From NCBI RefSeq assembly GCF_024198255.1, contig NZ_JAJVKW010000001.1, positions 868,001 through 932,000 on the forward strand: a stretch of 64,000 nt of DNA. The letters run 5' to 3'. The stretch is from Myxococcus guangdongensis. Lineage in GTDB: Bacteria > Myxococcota > Myxococcia > Myxococcales > Myxococcaceae. The notes under the pieces are model-generated. The model was given only the letters and a program-made list of their open reading frames with translations, made no database searches and was not told the DNA's origin. This document shows, one piece after another, positions 17,258 to 26,131 of this stretch (positions within the stretch are counted from its first letter, which is position 1; each line of letters opens with the position of its first letter). The position numbers and the translations under genes were made by a program.

Positions 17258-18577
17258 TCACGACACCGCTGTCCCCACCGCCCCCTTCCCCGCTGGCAGC
17301 CGGAGGGGCTGAGCATGGCCATACGTGAGCGAGCGCCACAACCACTCCACGGGTCCGAAGCGGAAGCGGGAGAGCCACAGGTGGCTGAGGACGATCTGGA
17401 CCGCGAAGATGCCGAGCGACAGGAAGATGACCCGTGACGGTGGCAACTTCGTGATGAGCCCCAGACCCCAGCCGTTGTAGATGAAGACGCTCACCACCGA
17501 CTGCAGCAGGTAGTTCGTGAGCGCCATGCGCCCCACGGGCATCAGCACGGCGAAGACGCGCTGGACCCAGCCACGCCGGGACAGGAGCGCGAAGAGGGCG
17601 ACGTAGGCCGCGCCCAGGAAGAGGCAGCCGAGTTCCTGCGCCTGATTGAGCAGAATCGACGTGTCGCGGCTCATCTCGTCCATCAACCCGAGCGAGCGCA
17701 GCCGCCAGAGCACCAATCCCAGACCGTTGCCGATGACGCCGAGGAAGAGGCCCCAGAACAACAGGCGGTGGTGCACGCACCGGTTGCCCTCGATGTCCTG
17801 GAGCAACAAGAGCCGCCCCGCCAGCAGCCCGAAGAGGAAGCGGCCCAACGCGAAGCTCATCCAGACGAGGCGGTTGGGCTGAAGGAACGTCTCCACGTTG
17901 AAGCGCATGCCGCCGACCATCGACGTCCAGAGCGAGTCACTCGAGTACGCCTCCAGGAGGCGCGTACGCGCCGCCAGCTCCGCCGCGCGCGTGGCCGTCG
18001 CCGTGGCCTTCGCGGCCTCCGCGCCGTGGAGCCATATCGGGATGTGGTGTGACAGCAGTTGGACGGTGCTGGGTATCACCGCCATGCACAGCACGGCCCA
18101 GATGAGCACCGTCCTGTTCGAGGCCTTGCGGAACAACAGCAGCAGGAAGCCCACCAGCGCGTAGGTGTGCAGGATGTCGCCCACCCAGATGACGTACTGG
18201 TGGAACAGGCCCAGGCCCAGCAGCACCAGCAGGCGCCGGGCATAGAGCCGGGTGATGGAGTCGCCGCGCTTCTCCGCCCGGGACATCTGGATGCTGAAGC
18301 CCAGCCCGAAGAGGAACGAGAACAGCGTCACGAACTTCTGGTTCACGAAGAAAAGGTAGAGGTTGTTGATGACGGTCTCGAAGAGCGGCGCCGTCAGCGC
18401 GCGCGCCTCTTGGGGCGGCATCAGCACCCGACCACTGAACCAGGCCGCGCTGTTGGAGACGAACACACCGCAGAGGGCAAAGCCTCGCAGGGCATCCAAC
18501 AGCGTGACGCGCTCACCGACGTCCACCGGGCGAGCCTCGGCGGAGGGCGGCGATGAAACGACAACGGGCTCGGACAT
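17258..18577 (-). CDS. DUF418-family integral membrane protein
   Basis: 439 aa as annotated, with about ten hydrophobic helices. LLDALRGFALCGVFVSN near the N-terminus is the hallmark of DUF418/YeiB-type proteins, and the C-terminal half carries VGRMALTNYLLQSV and FGPVEWLWRSLTYG, also typical. The function of the family is not established. The annotated ATG at 18577 lies inside a perfect 16-bp hairpin with no good ribosome site. A GTG at 18526 (codon 18), with GAGG 8 nt upstream and just before the conserved region, is a serious alternative start. Confidence 0.88.
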   Translation of the reverse strand: MSEPVVVSSPPSAEARPVDVGERVTLLDALRGFALCGVFVSNSAAWFSGRVLMPPQEARALTAPLFETVINNLYLFFVNQKFVTLFSFLFGLGFSIQMSRAEKRGDSITRLYARRLLVLLGLGLFHQYVIWVGDILHTYALVGFLLLLFRKASNRTVLIWAVLCMAVIPSTVQLLSHHIPIWLHGAEAAKATATATRAAELAARTRLLEAYSSDSLWTSMVGGMRFNVETFLQPNRLVWMSFALGRFLFGLLAGRLLLLQDIEGNRCVHHRLLFWGLFLGVIGNGLGLVLWRLRSLGLMDEMSRDTSILLNQAQELGCLFLGAAYVALFALLSRRGWVQRVFAVLMPVGRMALTNYLLQSVVSVFIYNGWGLGLITKLPPSRVIFLSLGIFAVQIVLSHLWLSRFRFGPVEWLWRSLTYGHAQPLRLPAGKGAVGTAVS

Positions 18578-18603
18578 CGCTCAAGCAGATGTCCGAGCCC
18601 GTT
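18563..18603 (-). terminator. Perfect 16-bp hairpin overlapping the annotated DUF418 start
   Basis: AACGGGCTCGGACATC (18563-18578) and GATGTCCGAGCCCGTT (18588-18603) are exact reverse complements around a 9-nt loop. It lies 55 nt beyond the stop of the repeat-protein gene on the same strand and includes the ATG and first codons of the DUF418 gene. On the minus strand it is followed by GTCGTTTC, a weak T-rich tail. It is either the terminator of the upstream gene or a structure that masks the start codon. Confidence 0.65.
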
Positions 18604-18657
18604 CTTCGTCAACCGGGACTTGCTACATGAGCCCCATCCAGCTCGACCCGAGGCCGA

Positions 18658-19107
18658 CTACCCCCGGCGCGGCGTGTTGGACGCGCACCAGCCATACCCG
18701 CGGCGCTCGCACTCGGCGCGCTCCCGACGCTCACGCTCCAGCCGGGCCAGACGCTCCCGCTCCTGACGCTCGCGCTCGATGCGGGCCTGACGCTCGCGCT
18801 CCAACCGCGCCTGCCGTTCACGCTCGACGCGGGCCTGCCGCTCCCGCTCCAGCCGCGCCTGCCGCTCACGCTCCAACCGCGCCTGCCGCTCCCGCTCCAA
18901 CCGCGCCTGACGCTCCCGCTCCTCACGCTCCCGCTCCAGTCGGGCCTGACGCTCACGGTCCGCGCGCGAGACGTTGCGCTGCCCCTCCGCCCACTCCGTC
19001 ACCTTCTGCGTCGCGATGGGGGAGGCACCATGAACCGACTGCGCGAGGACGGGAGAACCCATCGTGAGGGAGCACACCACCAGGACTCGCATCAGCTTGC
19101 TGTTCAT
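18658..19107 (-). CDS. Exported single-alpha-helix repeat protein (QARLERER repeats)
   Basis: 149 aa; AAGGAGGT close to the ATG at 19107 decides the start. Residues 1-23 are a signal peptide (cleavage near VLAQS). Residues 51-131 consist of eight-residue repeats of the type QARLERER, with alternating Glu and Arg predicted to form a rigid single alpha helix rather than a coiled coil. The tail has two cysteines (AECERRGYGWCAS) that could form a disulfide or bind metal. At the DNA level this is a 24-bp tandem repeat at about 18715-18957. Function is unknown; a spacer in the periplasm or envelope is a guess. Confidence 0.85.
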   Translation of the reverse strand: MNSKLMRVLVVCSLTMGSPVLAQSVHGASPIATQKVTEWAEGQRNVSRADRERQARLEREREERERQARLERERQARLERERQARLERERQARVERERQARLERERQARIERERQERERLARLERERRERAECERRGYGWCASNTPRRG

Positions 19108-19461
19108 GACGACCTCCTTCGCAGCGGGTTGCGCCGCGTTCTGTCCCTTCTGACGCACCTCCCCCTGGCCTATTCAGTCCCCGTCCCCCGCATGGGGCAG
19201 GACGTACACGGAGTCCAGGCTCCGCTCGGGACACAGGAAGAAACAACGAGACTCCCCGTCCTGGCGGCCGCTCCGCATACATCCACCTCCTCACGAGAGA
19301 GGCCCCCGAAGTGCCTCGGCGCTCTCCTTCGCGCACCGCGCACGAAGGCATCGGAGTGCCACCCCGGTTCTCGCGGGTCAGCAGCATCCCGCCCTCCGCA
19401 CAGAGGGGAACAGACGTCTGGCGCGACGCCTCATCGGGCCGTCCGTACAGGCAATGGCTGC
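19108..19461. other. 354-nt gap without a supported gene
   Basis: This region lies between two minus-strand genes. I see the 10-bp palindrome CAGACGTCTG near 19411-19422 and the partial dyad CCCCgcatGGGG near 19185-19198, but no coding sequence. Confidence 0.4.
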
Positions 19462-19650
19462 TCAGCCCTCCGCGGAGCCAGGCGTCTTGTCCGGGTCCGG
19501 GAAGGGATGCACGCGGTGGGGTGCCTCGTCGTCGTCACCCTCCGCCACCCCGGGCGTGTGCCCGGGCACCTCCTCCTCGTAGCCCGCCTCCCGCGCCGTC
19601 CTGTCCTCCGAGGGGTCGTCCGCGCGTTGGCGCTCGTCGATGTCCGGCAT
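19462..19650 (-). CDS. Small acidic protein
   Basis: 62 aa, beginning MPDIDERQRADDPSED. AGGAGG lies 5 nt before the ATG, one of the best ribosome sites in the window, which supports a real gene despite its size. It is rich in Asp, Glu and Pro, has no cysteine or hydrophobic stretch, and is probably soluble and disordered. I do not recognise it. It is divergent from the next gene, about 97 nt away. Confidence 0.7.
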   Translation of the reverse strand: MPDIDERQRADDPSEDRTAREAGYEEEVPGHTPGVAEGDDDEAPHRVHPFPDPDKTPGSAEG

Positions 19651-19747
19651 CACGTCCTCCTGTGTCGTCCTCGCGAAAAAGATAGGCAGTGCCGCGCACG
19701 AAGGCGGCACGCCGGGTGATGATGCGTGGCACAGCGGAGGCGACGGC

Positions 19748-20131
19748 ATGGGCACACATCTCGGGAGCACCCTGCGACAGTGGAGGGACCACGCCTCGCG
19801 GCTCATCCAGAACTCCGTCTCCCTGGCCGCGACGGTGTACGTCACCCTCCGGCCCGACCGCGCGGGGAGCGAGCGGGCCCAGCGCAACGCCGAGCGCATC
19901 ATCGCCGCCTGCCGCGAATTCCAGACGCGACAGGGACGGCTCCCGGAGGCCCTGTCCGAGCTCGTCCCCGACCTCCTGTCCGAGCTGCCTCGGGCGAAGT
20001 TCGACGGCCCGCACTTCGGCTTCACCTATGACGTGACGCATCAGCGCCACGTGCTCGGCTGGACAGACCGGATTCCCTTCGGCCGCCCCTACTACGTCTT
20101 CGAGGAGGACCGCTGGGGCTACCTCGATTGA
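19748..20131 (+). CDS. Hypothetical protein
   Basis: 127 aa. GGAGG lies 7 nt upstream of the ATG at 19748. One weak hydrophobic segment is present (LIQNSVSLAATVYVTL). The rest, beginning AERIIAACREFQTRQGRLPEAL followed by LVPDLLSELP and an aromatic C-terminus (YYVFEEDRWGYLD), resembles the layout 'helix, short spacer, pilin-like beta C-terminus' seen in proteins related to type II secretion minor pseudopilins; this is only a resemblance. It precedes the large VIT/vWA lipoprotein by 57 nt on the same strand. Confidence 0.7.
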   Translation: MGTHLGSTLRQWRDHASRLIQNSVSLAATVYVTLRPDRAGSERAQRNAERIIAACREFQTRQGRLPEALSELVPDLLSELPRAKFDGPHFGFTYDVTHQRHVLGWTDRIPFGRPYYVFEEDRWGYLD

Positions 20132-20188
20132 CATCCATCCCGGGGGCAGCCTGCGCGCGTGACACGGTGTTGGGTTAACGTCCCCGAC

Positions 20189-23100
20189 ATGCGCGTCTCG
20201 CGACTGTCGACCGCCGCCCTGTTGCTATGTCTCGCCGTGGTGGGTTGTGAGCGCACGGCCTCCACGGCCCCGCCCGCGCCTCCCAAACCCGCGACGACGC
20301 CCGAGAGCTTCGCCAAGGCGGGCCTCGCCGCGCCCACGACGGTGTCCGGTGTCGTCGACCCGGGAGAGGTGGATGTCGCGGAGCTTCGCGACGCCCTCGC
20401 GAACCCCACGCTCCTCGACGATGACACGATGGAGCGCCTGCTCAACAACCTGCGAGCCGAGAGCGGATTGTCTCTCAGCGAAGCCGAGGCGCCTGTCGAA
20501 GGCAGGCCGCCGCCCAGGCCAGGGGCCCTCCAAGCGCCCCCGCCACCTCCCGCCTCACCCGCGCCCCGGGAGGTCCCCGCCGTGGCCTCCTCCCTCGACG
20601 TGCCACCGACGGACTCCGTGGCCCGCCCCGCCCCCACCCGTTCCCGTGAAGCCCTCCAGGTCATCCGCGGAAGCAGCGGTGGTGGCGGACCCGAGACGCA
20701 GGAGCCCTCCAAGAAGGAGCGGGCCGACGGCTCGCCACCTCCCACGAACCTGCCCACGCCCGTGCTGCCCAAGGTGGACGCGGCGCCTCGCGCGGCCAAG
20801 GTGCTGGTGCGCGACGAGTCTGGCCGCTACCAGCCGCTGAAGACCCGCGCGATTCGCGTCGTCACGTACATCCAGGGTGCCCGCGCGCGCACCGTGGTGG
20901 ACCACCTCTTCGAGAACGACACGACCCGCGCGCTCGAAGGCACCTTCTACTACCCGCTGCCCGGAGGCGCGTCCGTCGCGGGCTTCGCGCTCTACTCCGG
21001 CGCGGTGGACGCGAACGGCCCTTCCCTCTTCCAGTCCTCGGACCTCTTGCCCGCGCTGGGGGACGGCACCGCGAACCTGGAGCAGCTCACCGCCGCCGCC
21101 CCGCCCAGTCCGAAGGGCGCGAAGCGCTCGTGGGGCGAGGTGCAGGAGGCCCGCGTCGTCGAGCAGAAGCGCGCCCGCGAGGTCTACGAGGACATCGTCC
21201 GCGACAACGTCGACCCGGCCCTGCTCGAGTGGGCGGGCGCCTCCACGTTCAGCGCCCGCGTCTTCCCGCTGCCGCCCCGCTCGCTCAAGCGCGTGGTCAT
21301 CGCCTACGAGCAGACGCTCATCCACGACGGCCGACACCTGCGCTACACGTGGCCCCTCCCCACCGGCGCGGGCACGGAGGTCCAGGTCTCCGCGCGCGTG
21401 CACGTGGACCCGACGCAGGTGAAGGACGATCTCGTCTCCCCCGTCGCCTCGGGCAGCGGGCGCAAGCTCGGCGCATGGCGGGTGCACGACTGGCCCCGAC
21501 TGAAGGGTGACGGAGCGCTGTCCGTCGCGCTCGCGCCGAAGGACGGCGACGCGGACGTGTTGGTGGGCAAGGACGATGCGGGACTTCCGGGCCAGGCCTT
21601 CCATGCCCGCGTCCGACTGCCCGCGAAGCTGACGTCGACGGCCGAGGGCCCTCCCACCGGGCGCGCCGTCCTGGTGGTGGACACCTCCCTCTCCACCGAG
21701 GACGGGAACGCCTGGGCGCTCCAGGCCGCCACCCTGCGCGCGCTCCTGGAGAAGGACTCCACGCTGAACGAGTACGCGGTGCTCCTCTTCGACGTGCGCC
21801 CCCGTTGGCTGCACGGCACGGGCTGGCGGACGAACGACGCCGCCCGTCGTCAGGAGACGTTCTCCGAGCTGGAGCGCGTGTTCCTGGAGGGCGCGTCGCA
21901 CGTGGACGGGATGCTGACGGAGCTGGACCGGGCCGGCGCGGACTGGCTCAAGCCCGCCCAGCCCGGAGCGCGCGTGACGGCCCTCCTGCTGTCGGACGGC
22001 AACGTCACCTGGGGCCCGAGCACCATCGAGTCCCTCATCTCCCGGCACACCAGCGCGGAGTCGCTGCGGTGGGTGACGTACCGCTTCGGAGAGGCCGCGG
22101 TGAACACGGAGCTGTTCGATGCGCTCGCGCGGGCCAGCGGAGGCCGGGGCGTGTCGGTGCTCTCCGGGGCCCAGGTGGACGTCGCCGCGACGGCGCACCG
22201 GGCCAGTCCCGTCGTCCTCTCCCGCGTGGAGGTGAAGGGCGCGCCCGTGAAGGACCTGGTCATCGCCGGCCGTCCGCACCTGGTGTTCCCGGGCCAGGAG
22301 CTGCTCGTGGCCGGACGGCTGCCGGAGGCTGGGGCCGCGGCGCTCGTGGTGGCCACCCGCGTGGGCGACGTGGAGAAGACGCTCGAGGTGCCCCTGCCTC
22401 GCGACACGGACAGCGCGTTCGCGCCTCGCGCCTGGGCGGACCTCTTCGTCTCCCGACTCGTCTCGCTGGACGACGTGCGCCTGGACCGGATGGTGGTGGC
22501 GCTCAGCCAGCACTACCACCTGGCCAACGCGCGCGCGTCCATGCTCGTGCTCGAGACGGCGGCCGAGTACACGCGCTTCGCCCTGCGCGATGAGCGCGTG
22601 GAGCTGAACGACCTGGAGCTTTTGCGCAAGCGGGAGCAGGACCAGCGCCGGGACGCGCTCGTGGGGCTGGACATGGACGCGGTCCCCAAGTCGGGGCGCG
22701 CGGTGGTGGACGCCCTGACGCTGCAGCGCGCGGTCCTCGCGCCCTCGCACCCGCGCCAGCCCTTGCGCGACGAGCCCTACGCGGGCGGCGAGGCCCGCCT
22801 CACCGCGGAGCTTGCGTACCGCAAGGCGCGACGGGAGAACCGGGACGATGTGACGCTGTACGAAGGCATCGCCCGGGAGCGCGCCTTCGCCGGTGACACC
22901 GGGGGCGCAGTGCGGGCCCTCTCCTCCCCCGTGGAGCTGCGCCCCAAGGACCCGGAGGCGCTGCGGCTGGTGGGCTATGGCCTGCTCGCCCTGGGCCAGT
23001 ACGCCGCGGCGACGGAGCTGTTCGAACACCTGCGGCTCAGCCGCACCTTCGAGGGACAGGCCTACCTGGAAGAGGCGCTCGCGCTGGACGCCGCGGGCCG

Positions 23101-23737
23101 CTACGCCGAGGCCGCGCGCAACTACGAAATCCTGCTCGCCCGCCCCTTCCCGCGGCACCCCGGTGAGCTGCGGCTGGTCGCGAGCTACCACTACGGCCGG
23201 ATGCTCTCCGCGCTGGCGCGACACCCGCGCGCGGAGCCCATCGTCCAGGAGCTGCGCGCGCGCCTCGCCGAGCTTGGGAAACCCGAGACGTCGGGCATGT
23301 ATGGCGACGCCTTCTCCCGCGCGCCCATCGGTTATCAGCTCACCACGCACTGGAACTCGGACCAGACGGACATCGACCTGTGGGTCATCGAGCCCGACGG
23401 CGAGCGCTGCTACTACCAGCACAAGCAGACGCGGCTCGGAGGCCAGCTCTACTGGGACATCACCGATGGGCTGGGGCCGGAGCTGTACCACGCGCGCAAG
23501 CTGGTACCGGGGCCCTACCATGTCGTGGTGCACTTCTACGGGCACCGCGCCCCCAAGCTCGCCGTGCCCACGGCCGTGCTGCTGGTGAGCGACAGGAATG
23601 TGTTCTCTGTCGACGAGCCCACTCAGCGCCGGTTCCAGCTGCGCATCCTCCCGAAGAAGGATGCGAAGCTGCTCCTGCGCCGCGAGGAGTTCATCCCTCG
23701 CAAGACGGCGGCCATCGCCACCCAGCCCACCCCCTGA
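20189..23737 (+). CDS. Large lipoprotein with VIT, vWA, TPR and DUF2135-like domains
   Basis: 1182 aa from the ATG at 20189. The signal peptide ends at the lipobox VVGC, followed by a Pro-rich linker of about 180 residues. Then come a VIT domain (about 205-400; [41 protein letters not shown]), a vWA domain with a complete MIDAS (DTSLS, about 495) and LLLSDGN, helical TPR-like repeats (about 870-1030), and a C-terminal beta domain with [16 protein letters not shown] and HVVVHFYG that resembles DUF2135/YfaP. VIT-vWA proteins usually act as metal-dependent adhesion or scaffold modules on the cell surface. The fusion of all four parts in one lipoprotein is notable; partners are unknown. Confidence 0.87.
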   Translation: MRVSRLSTAALLLCLAVVGCERTASTAPPAPPKPATTPESFAKAGLAAPTTVSGVVDPGEVDVAELRDALANPTLLDDDTMERLLNNLRAESGLSLSEAEAPVEGRPPPRPGALQAPPPPPASPAPREVPAVASSLDVPPTDSVARPAPTRSREALQVIRGSSGGGGPETQEPSKKERADGSPPPTNLPTPVLPKVDAAPRAAKVLVRDESGRYQPLKTRAIRVVTYIQGARARTVVDHLFENDTTRALEGTFYYPLPGGASVAGFALYSGAVDANGPSLFQSSDLLPALGDGTANLEQLTAAAPPSPKGAKRSWGEVQEARVVEQKRAREVYEDIVRDNVDPALLEWAGASTFSARVFPLPPRSLKRVVIAYEQTLIHDGRHLRYTWPLPTGAGTEVQVSARVHVDPTQVKDDLVSPVASGSGRKLGAWRVHDWPRLKGDGALSVALAPKDGDADVLVGKDDAGLPGQAFHARVRLPAKLTSTAEGPPTGRAVLVVDTSLSTEDGNAWALQAATLRALLEKDSTLNEYAVLLFDVRPRWLHGTGWRTNDAARRQETFSELERVFLEGASHVDGMLTELDRAGADWLKPAQPGARVTALLLSDGNVTWGPSTIESLISRHTSAESLRWVTYRFGEAAVNTELFDALARASGGRGVSVLSGAQVDVAATAHRASPVVLSRVEVKGAPVKDLVIAGRPHLVFPGQELLVAGRLPEAGAAALVVATRVGDVEKTLEVPLPRDTDSAFAPRAWADLFVSRLVSLDDVRLDRMVVALSQHYHLANARASMLVLETAAEYTRFALRDERVELNDLELLRKREQDQRRDALVGLDMDAVPKSGRAVVDALTLQRAVLAPSHPRQPLRDEPYAGGEARLTAELAYRKARRENRDDVTLYEGIARERAFAGDTGGAVRALSSPVELRPKDPEALRLVGYGLLALGQYAAATELFEHLRLSRTFEGQAYLEEALALDAAGRYAEAARNYEILLARPFPRHPGELRLVASYHYGRMLSALARHPRAEPIVQELRARLAELGKPETSGMYGDAFSRAPIGYQLTTHWNSDQTDIDLWVIEPDGERCYYQHKQTRLGGQLYWDITDGLGPELYHARKLVPGPYHVVVHFYGHRAPKLAVPTAVLLVSDRNVFSVDEPTQRRFQLRILPKKDAKLLLRREEFIPRKTAAIATQPTP

Positions 23738-23762
23738 CGTCTCCACCCGCGCGAGGTCCGGC

Positions 23763-24098
23763 ATGAGTCACCATCGCAAACCCCGAGGCCCCGTCGGCCG
23801 TGTCGGCGGCCTGCGCCGCGTCGAGGGCGCCGACGCCATCCTCCGGGTCCGCGCCCTCGAGCGCGTCTCGGGGCCCCAACGCATCGAATCGAACGACGTG
23901 GCGAGGCGCTCCTTCTCCGAGGCCCTGGACCGCGCGTCGCGAGGGCTGCACAGCTCGGAGCCACTGCCCACCGTGCGCCGTCCGTCGCCTCCTCCCGTAC
24001 ACCCCACGCGCGAGGAGGACGAGCCGATGACGTCTCCGGAGCCTCCTCCGGAGAGCTTCATGGGCATCCTGTGGTGGAAGATGCGGGGCAACCGATAG
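23763..24098 (+). CDS. Small basic hypothetical protein
   Basis: 111 aa. GAGG lies 6 nt before the ATG. It begins with a His/Lys/Arg-rich stretch (MSHHRKPRGP) and has a Pro-rich acidic middle, ending in ESFMGILWWKMRGNR. It has no known domain and is probably soluble. Only 25 nt separate it from the VIT/vWA gene, so the two are likely cotranscribed. The N-terminal VGRVGGLRRVEGADAIL may be a short helical adaptor, but no function is assigned. Confidence 0.65.
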   Translation: MSHHRKPRGPVGRVGGLRRVEGADAILRVRALERVSGPQRIESNDVARRSFSEALDRASRGLHSSEPLPTVRRPSPPPVHPTREEDEPMTSPEPPPESFMGILWWKMRGNR

Positions 24099-24113
24099 CG
24101 CCCGCCGTCCGCG

Positions 24114-25031
24114 TCAGAAGGTGAAGCCGGCGCCGAAATAGGGGCCGTGCATCCGGTCCACGTGGGCCACGCCGTCCACCGTCCCCAGGTCGTCCAGGTA
24201 CAGGCCGCGCCAGCCGCCGCGCAGCATCAAGCTCCCCAGGTGCAGGGCCAGCCCCACCGTGGCGTCGACCTGGAGGAACGGCAGCGGCGTCAGCTGCGCG
24301 CGCGCCTCGAAGTCCAGCGGGGAGAACAGACACGCCTCGAAGGACAGCGCCACACTCGGGCCCGCCAGGGTGATGTCCGGCGCGTGCGCCGTGCTCAGTC
24401 CGCCCTCCGCGCGCAAGCGGAACGCGTCGCGCACCAGGAAGGCATACGTCAGGTGCGCCGACACCAGCATGAGGTCGTCCTCGCCCACCGTGCCGTCATC
24501 CGTGGGCTGCTTCAGCAACATCATGCGGGTCTCCACCCCGAAGCGATGACCTTCCAGCCCCGCGAGCAGGTCCACGCCGCGCACGTCGTCGAGCATCAGC
24601 AGTCGCTGCGCGCTCAACCGGAAGGACAGCGGCACCGCGTGCCGCTGCCCCGCGAGGAGGGGCTGGGAGGTCTCCGGGTCGAGCCGCTCCGACAGGTGCG
24701 TCCCCGTGTTGGCGATGGTCCGGGCGGCGCCCTCGAACAGCCCGCTGAGGAGGCTCGCCACGATGCCCCCCGACGCGTCGTCGTCGTCATCATCCGAGCA
24801 ACAATCATCGTCGTCGAACGAGTTGCGCGAGCGGGGCTTCTTCCCATCGTCATCGTCGTCCTCGGTGCCGATGGCGGAGGCCTCGTGTGTGTCCGGGTCC
24901 GCGCTGGAATCGTGCGTGCTCGACTTCGAGTCGCTCGGGGTGTTGCGCTTGCCGAAGCGCGCCTCGGCGACGGGCGCCCAGACGAGCCCCGTCAACAACC
25001 CCACACACCACAGCGTCTTGAATGGGAACAC
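24114..25031 (-). CDS. Asp-rich outer-membrane beta-barrel-like protein
   Basis: 305 aa from a GTG at 25031 preceded by GGAGG; earlier in-frame starts lack a site and a signal-like N-terminus. Signal peptide: FPFKTLWCVGLLTGLVWAPVAEA. Residues 50-90 are extremely acidic, with Asp runs either side of a Cys pair (DDDDCCSDDDDDD). The last 200 residues alternate polar/hydrophobic and end in YFGAGFTF, the terminal-Phe signature of an outer-membrane barrel. An external metal-binding or spacer role for the Asp segment is inference. The encoding DNA is a run of gac/gtc-type triplets and could vary in length by slippage. Confidence 0.75.
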   Translation of the reverse strand: MFPFKTLWCVGLLTGLVWAPVAEARFGKRNTPSDSKSSTHDSSADPDTHEASAIGTEDDDDDGKKPRSRNSFDDDDCCSDDDDDDASGGIVASLLSGLFEGAARTIANTGTHLSERLDPETSQPLLAGQRHAVPLSFRLSAQRLLMLDDVRGVDLLAGLEGHRFGVETRMMLLKQPTDDGTVGEDDLMLVSAHLTYAFLVRDAFRLRAEGGLSTAHAPDITLAGPSVALSFEACLFSPLDFEARAQLTPLPFLQVDATVGLALHLGSLMLRGGWRGLYLDDLGTVDGVAHVDRMHGPYFGAGFTF

Positions 25032-25092
25032 GCCCCCTCCGCGTCGATGGACGCGGACCGGCCACCGCGCGGAGGGCATTCAACCGCGAGCC

Positions 25093-25116
25093 GGGGCTGG
25101 ATTGTCAATCAGCCCC
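25093..25116. terminator. Terminator-like dyad after the YpfJ-type gene
   Basis: GGGGCTG and CAGCCCC are separated by 10 nt; the centre is itself a GATTG/CAATC dyad. It lies 12-35 nt beyond the metallopeptidase stop (25128) and upstream of the barrel-protein gene, so it may end transcription or act as an operator for the latter. Confidence 0.5.
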
Positions 25117-25127
25117 ATGGCGCGCTG

Positions 25128-26009
25128 TCAGCGACGACGGCGTGGAACGGATTGCGCCCCGAAGGTGTCGCACGCCTCGAGCGTGCCCTGCGTCAGGCCC
25201 CGCTTGAACCACTCGACGCGCTGCGCGGACGAGCCGTGGGTGAAGGACTCGGGGACGACATGTCCCTGGGCGCGGCGCTGGAGCGTGTCGTCGCCGATGG
25301 CGGACGCGGCCCCCAGTCCCTCCTCCACGTCACCCGGCTCCAGAATCTGTCGCTCGCGCTGGGCATGGTGCGCCCAGATGCCGGCGAAGCAGTCCGCCTG
25401 GAGCTCCTGGAGCACCGACAGCGCGTTGCCATCCTCCGGCGACGCACGCTGCCGCGCGGCCTGCACCTGACGGGAGATGCCCAGCAGGTTCTGCACGTGG
25501 TGCCCCACCTCGTGCGCCACCACGTAGGCCTGCGCGAAGTCGCCGGGCGCGCCGAAGCGGCGGTCCAGCTCGTCGAAGAAGTCCAGGTCCAGGTACACGC
25601 GCTGGTCCGGCGGACAGTAGAAGGGCCCCACCGCGCTCTCCTGGAAGCCGCAGGCCGAGCGCACCGCGCCGGTGAAGAGCACCAGGCGCGGGTCCACGTA
25701 CTCGACACCGTGAGGCTCCAGCAGGCCCGGCCAGGTGTCCTCCGTGTCCGCGAGGATGACGGAGACGAAGTCCTTGAGCTGGGCCTGCCGAGGGTCATCG
25801 GGCACGCCCGAGCCGCCCGTGCCGTCGTCGCTGGACGGCCCGCGTCCACCGCTCGGCGTGGTGACGACCGAGGGGTCTCCTCCGAGCAACATCACCAGCA
25901 GCGCCACCACCAGCGACGCCGCCCCGCCGCCCACCGCGAGCGGGCGCCCCAACCCCGCCCCTCGCCGGTCCTCCACATTGGAGCTGCGACGTCCTCCCTG
26001 CCACCGCAT
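25128..26009 (-). CDS. YpfJ/KPN_02809-type neutral zinc metallopeptidase
   Basis: 293 aa. The ATG at 26009 follows GAGGGG. After a basic N-terminus (MRWQGGRRSSNVEDRRG, the family's typical opening) comes one membrane segment (about 28-45). The catalytic domain shows HEVGHH (metal His pair plus Glu) and ELQADCFAG with the third ligand. FYCPPDQRVYLDLDFFDEL is also conserved in the family. It is anchored in the inner membrane with the catalytic part outside. Substrate is unknown. No coupling with its neighbours. Confidence 0.92.
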   Translation of the reverse strand: MRWQGGRRSSNVEDRRGAGLGRPLAVGGGAASLVVALLVMLLGGDPSVVTTPSGGRGPSSDDGTGGSGVPDDPRQAQLKDFVSVILADTEDTWPGLLEPHGVEYVDPRLVLFTGAVRSACGFQESAVGPFYCPPDQRVYLDLDFFDELDRRFGAPGDFAQAYVVAHEVGHHVQNLLGISRQVQAARQRASPEDGNALSVLQELQADCFAGIWAHHAQRERQILEPGDVEEGLGAASAIGDDTLQRRAQGHVVPESFTHGSSAQRVEWFKRGLTQGTLEACDTFGAQSVPRRRR

Positions 26010-26086
26010 GCCTGCCCCCTCGCGGATGTCTTCCTGTCCAGGCAAGGTAGTCAGCGTCGGAGCGGGAGGACGCAGGGCCCCGCATG

Positions 26087-26117
26087 CCTCGCCTGGGTGT
26101 ACGGGCACCAGGCGAGG
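26087..26117 (-). terminator. Terminator-like hairpin after the M16 gene
   Basis: A perfect 10-bp stem CCTCGCCTGG / CCAGGCGAGG with an 11-nt loop lies 15-45 nt beyond the M16 peptidase stop. No T-run follows. Confidence 0.65.
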
Positions 26118-26131
26118 GAGCACTCTATCTG

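Noticed and set aside
20555..23764. Long open frame of over 1000 codons antisense to the VIT/vWA gene
   Set aside because: It reads as GC-skew shadow (Arg/His/Val-rich, no domain) while the plus-strand frame has clear VIT and vWA motifs.
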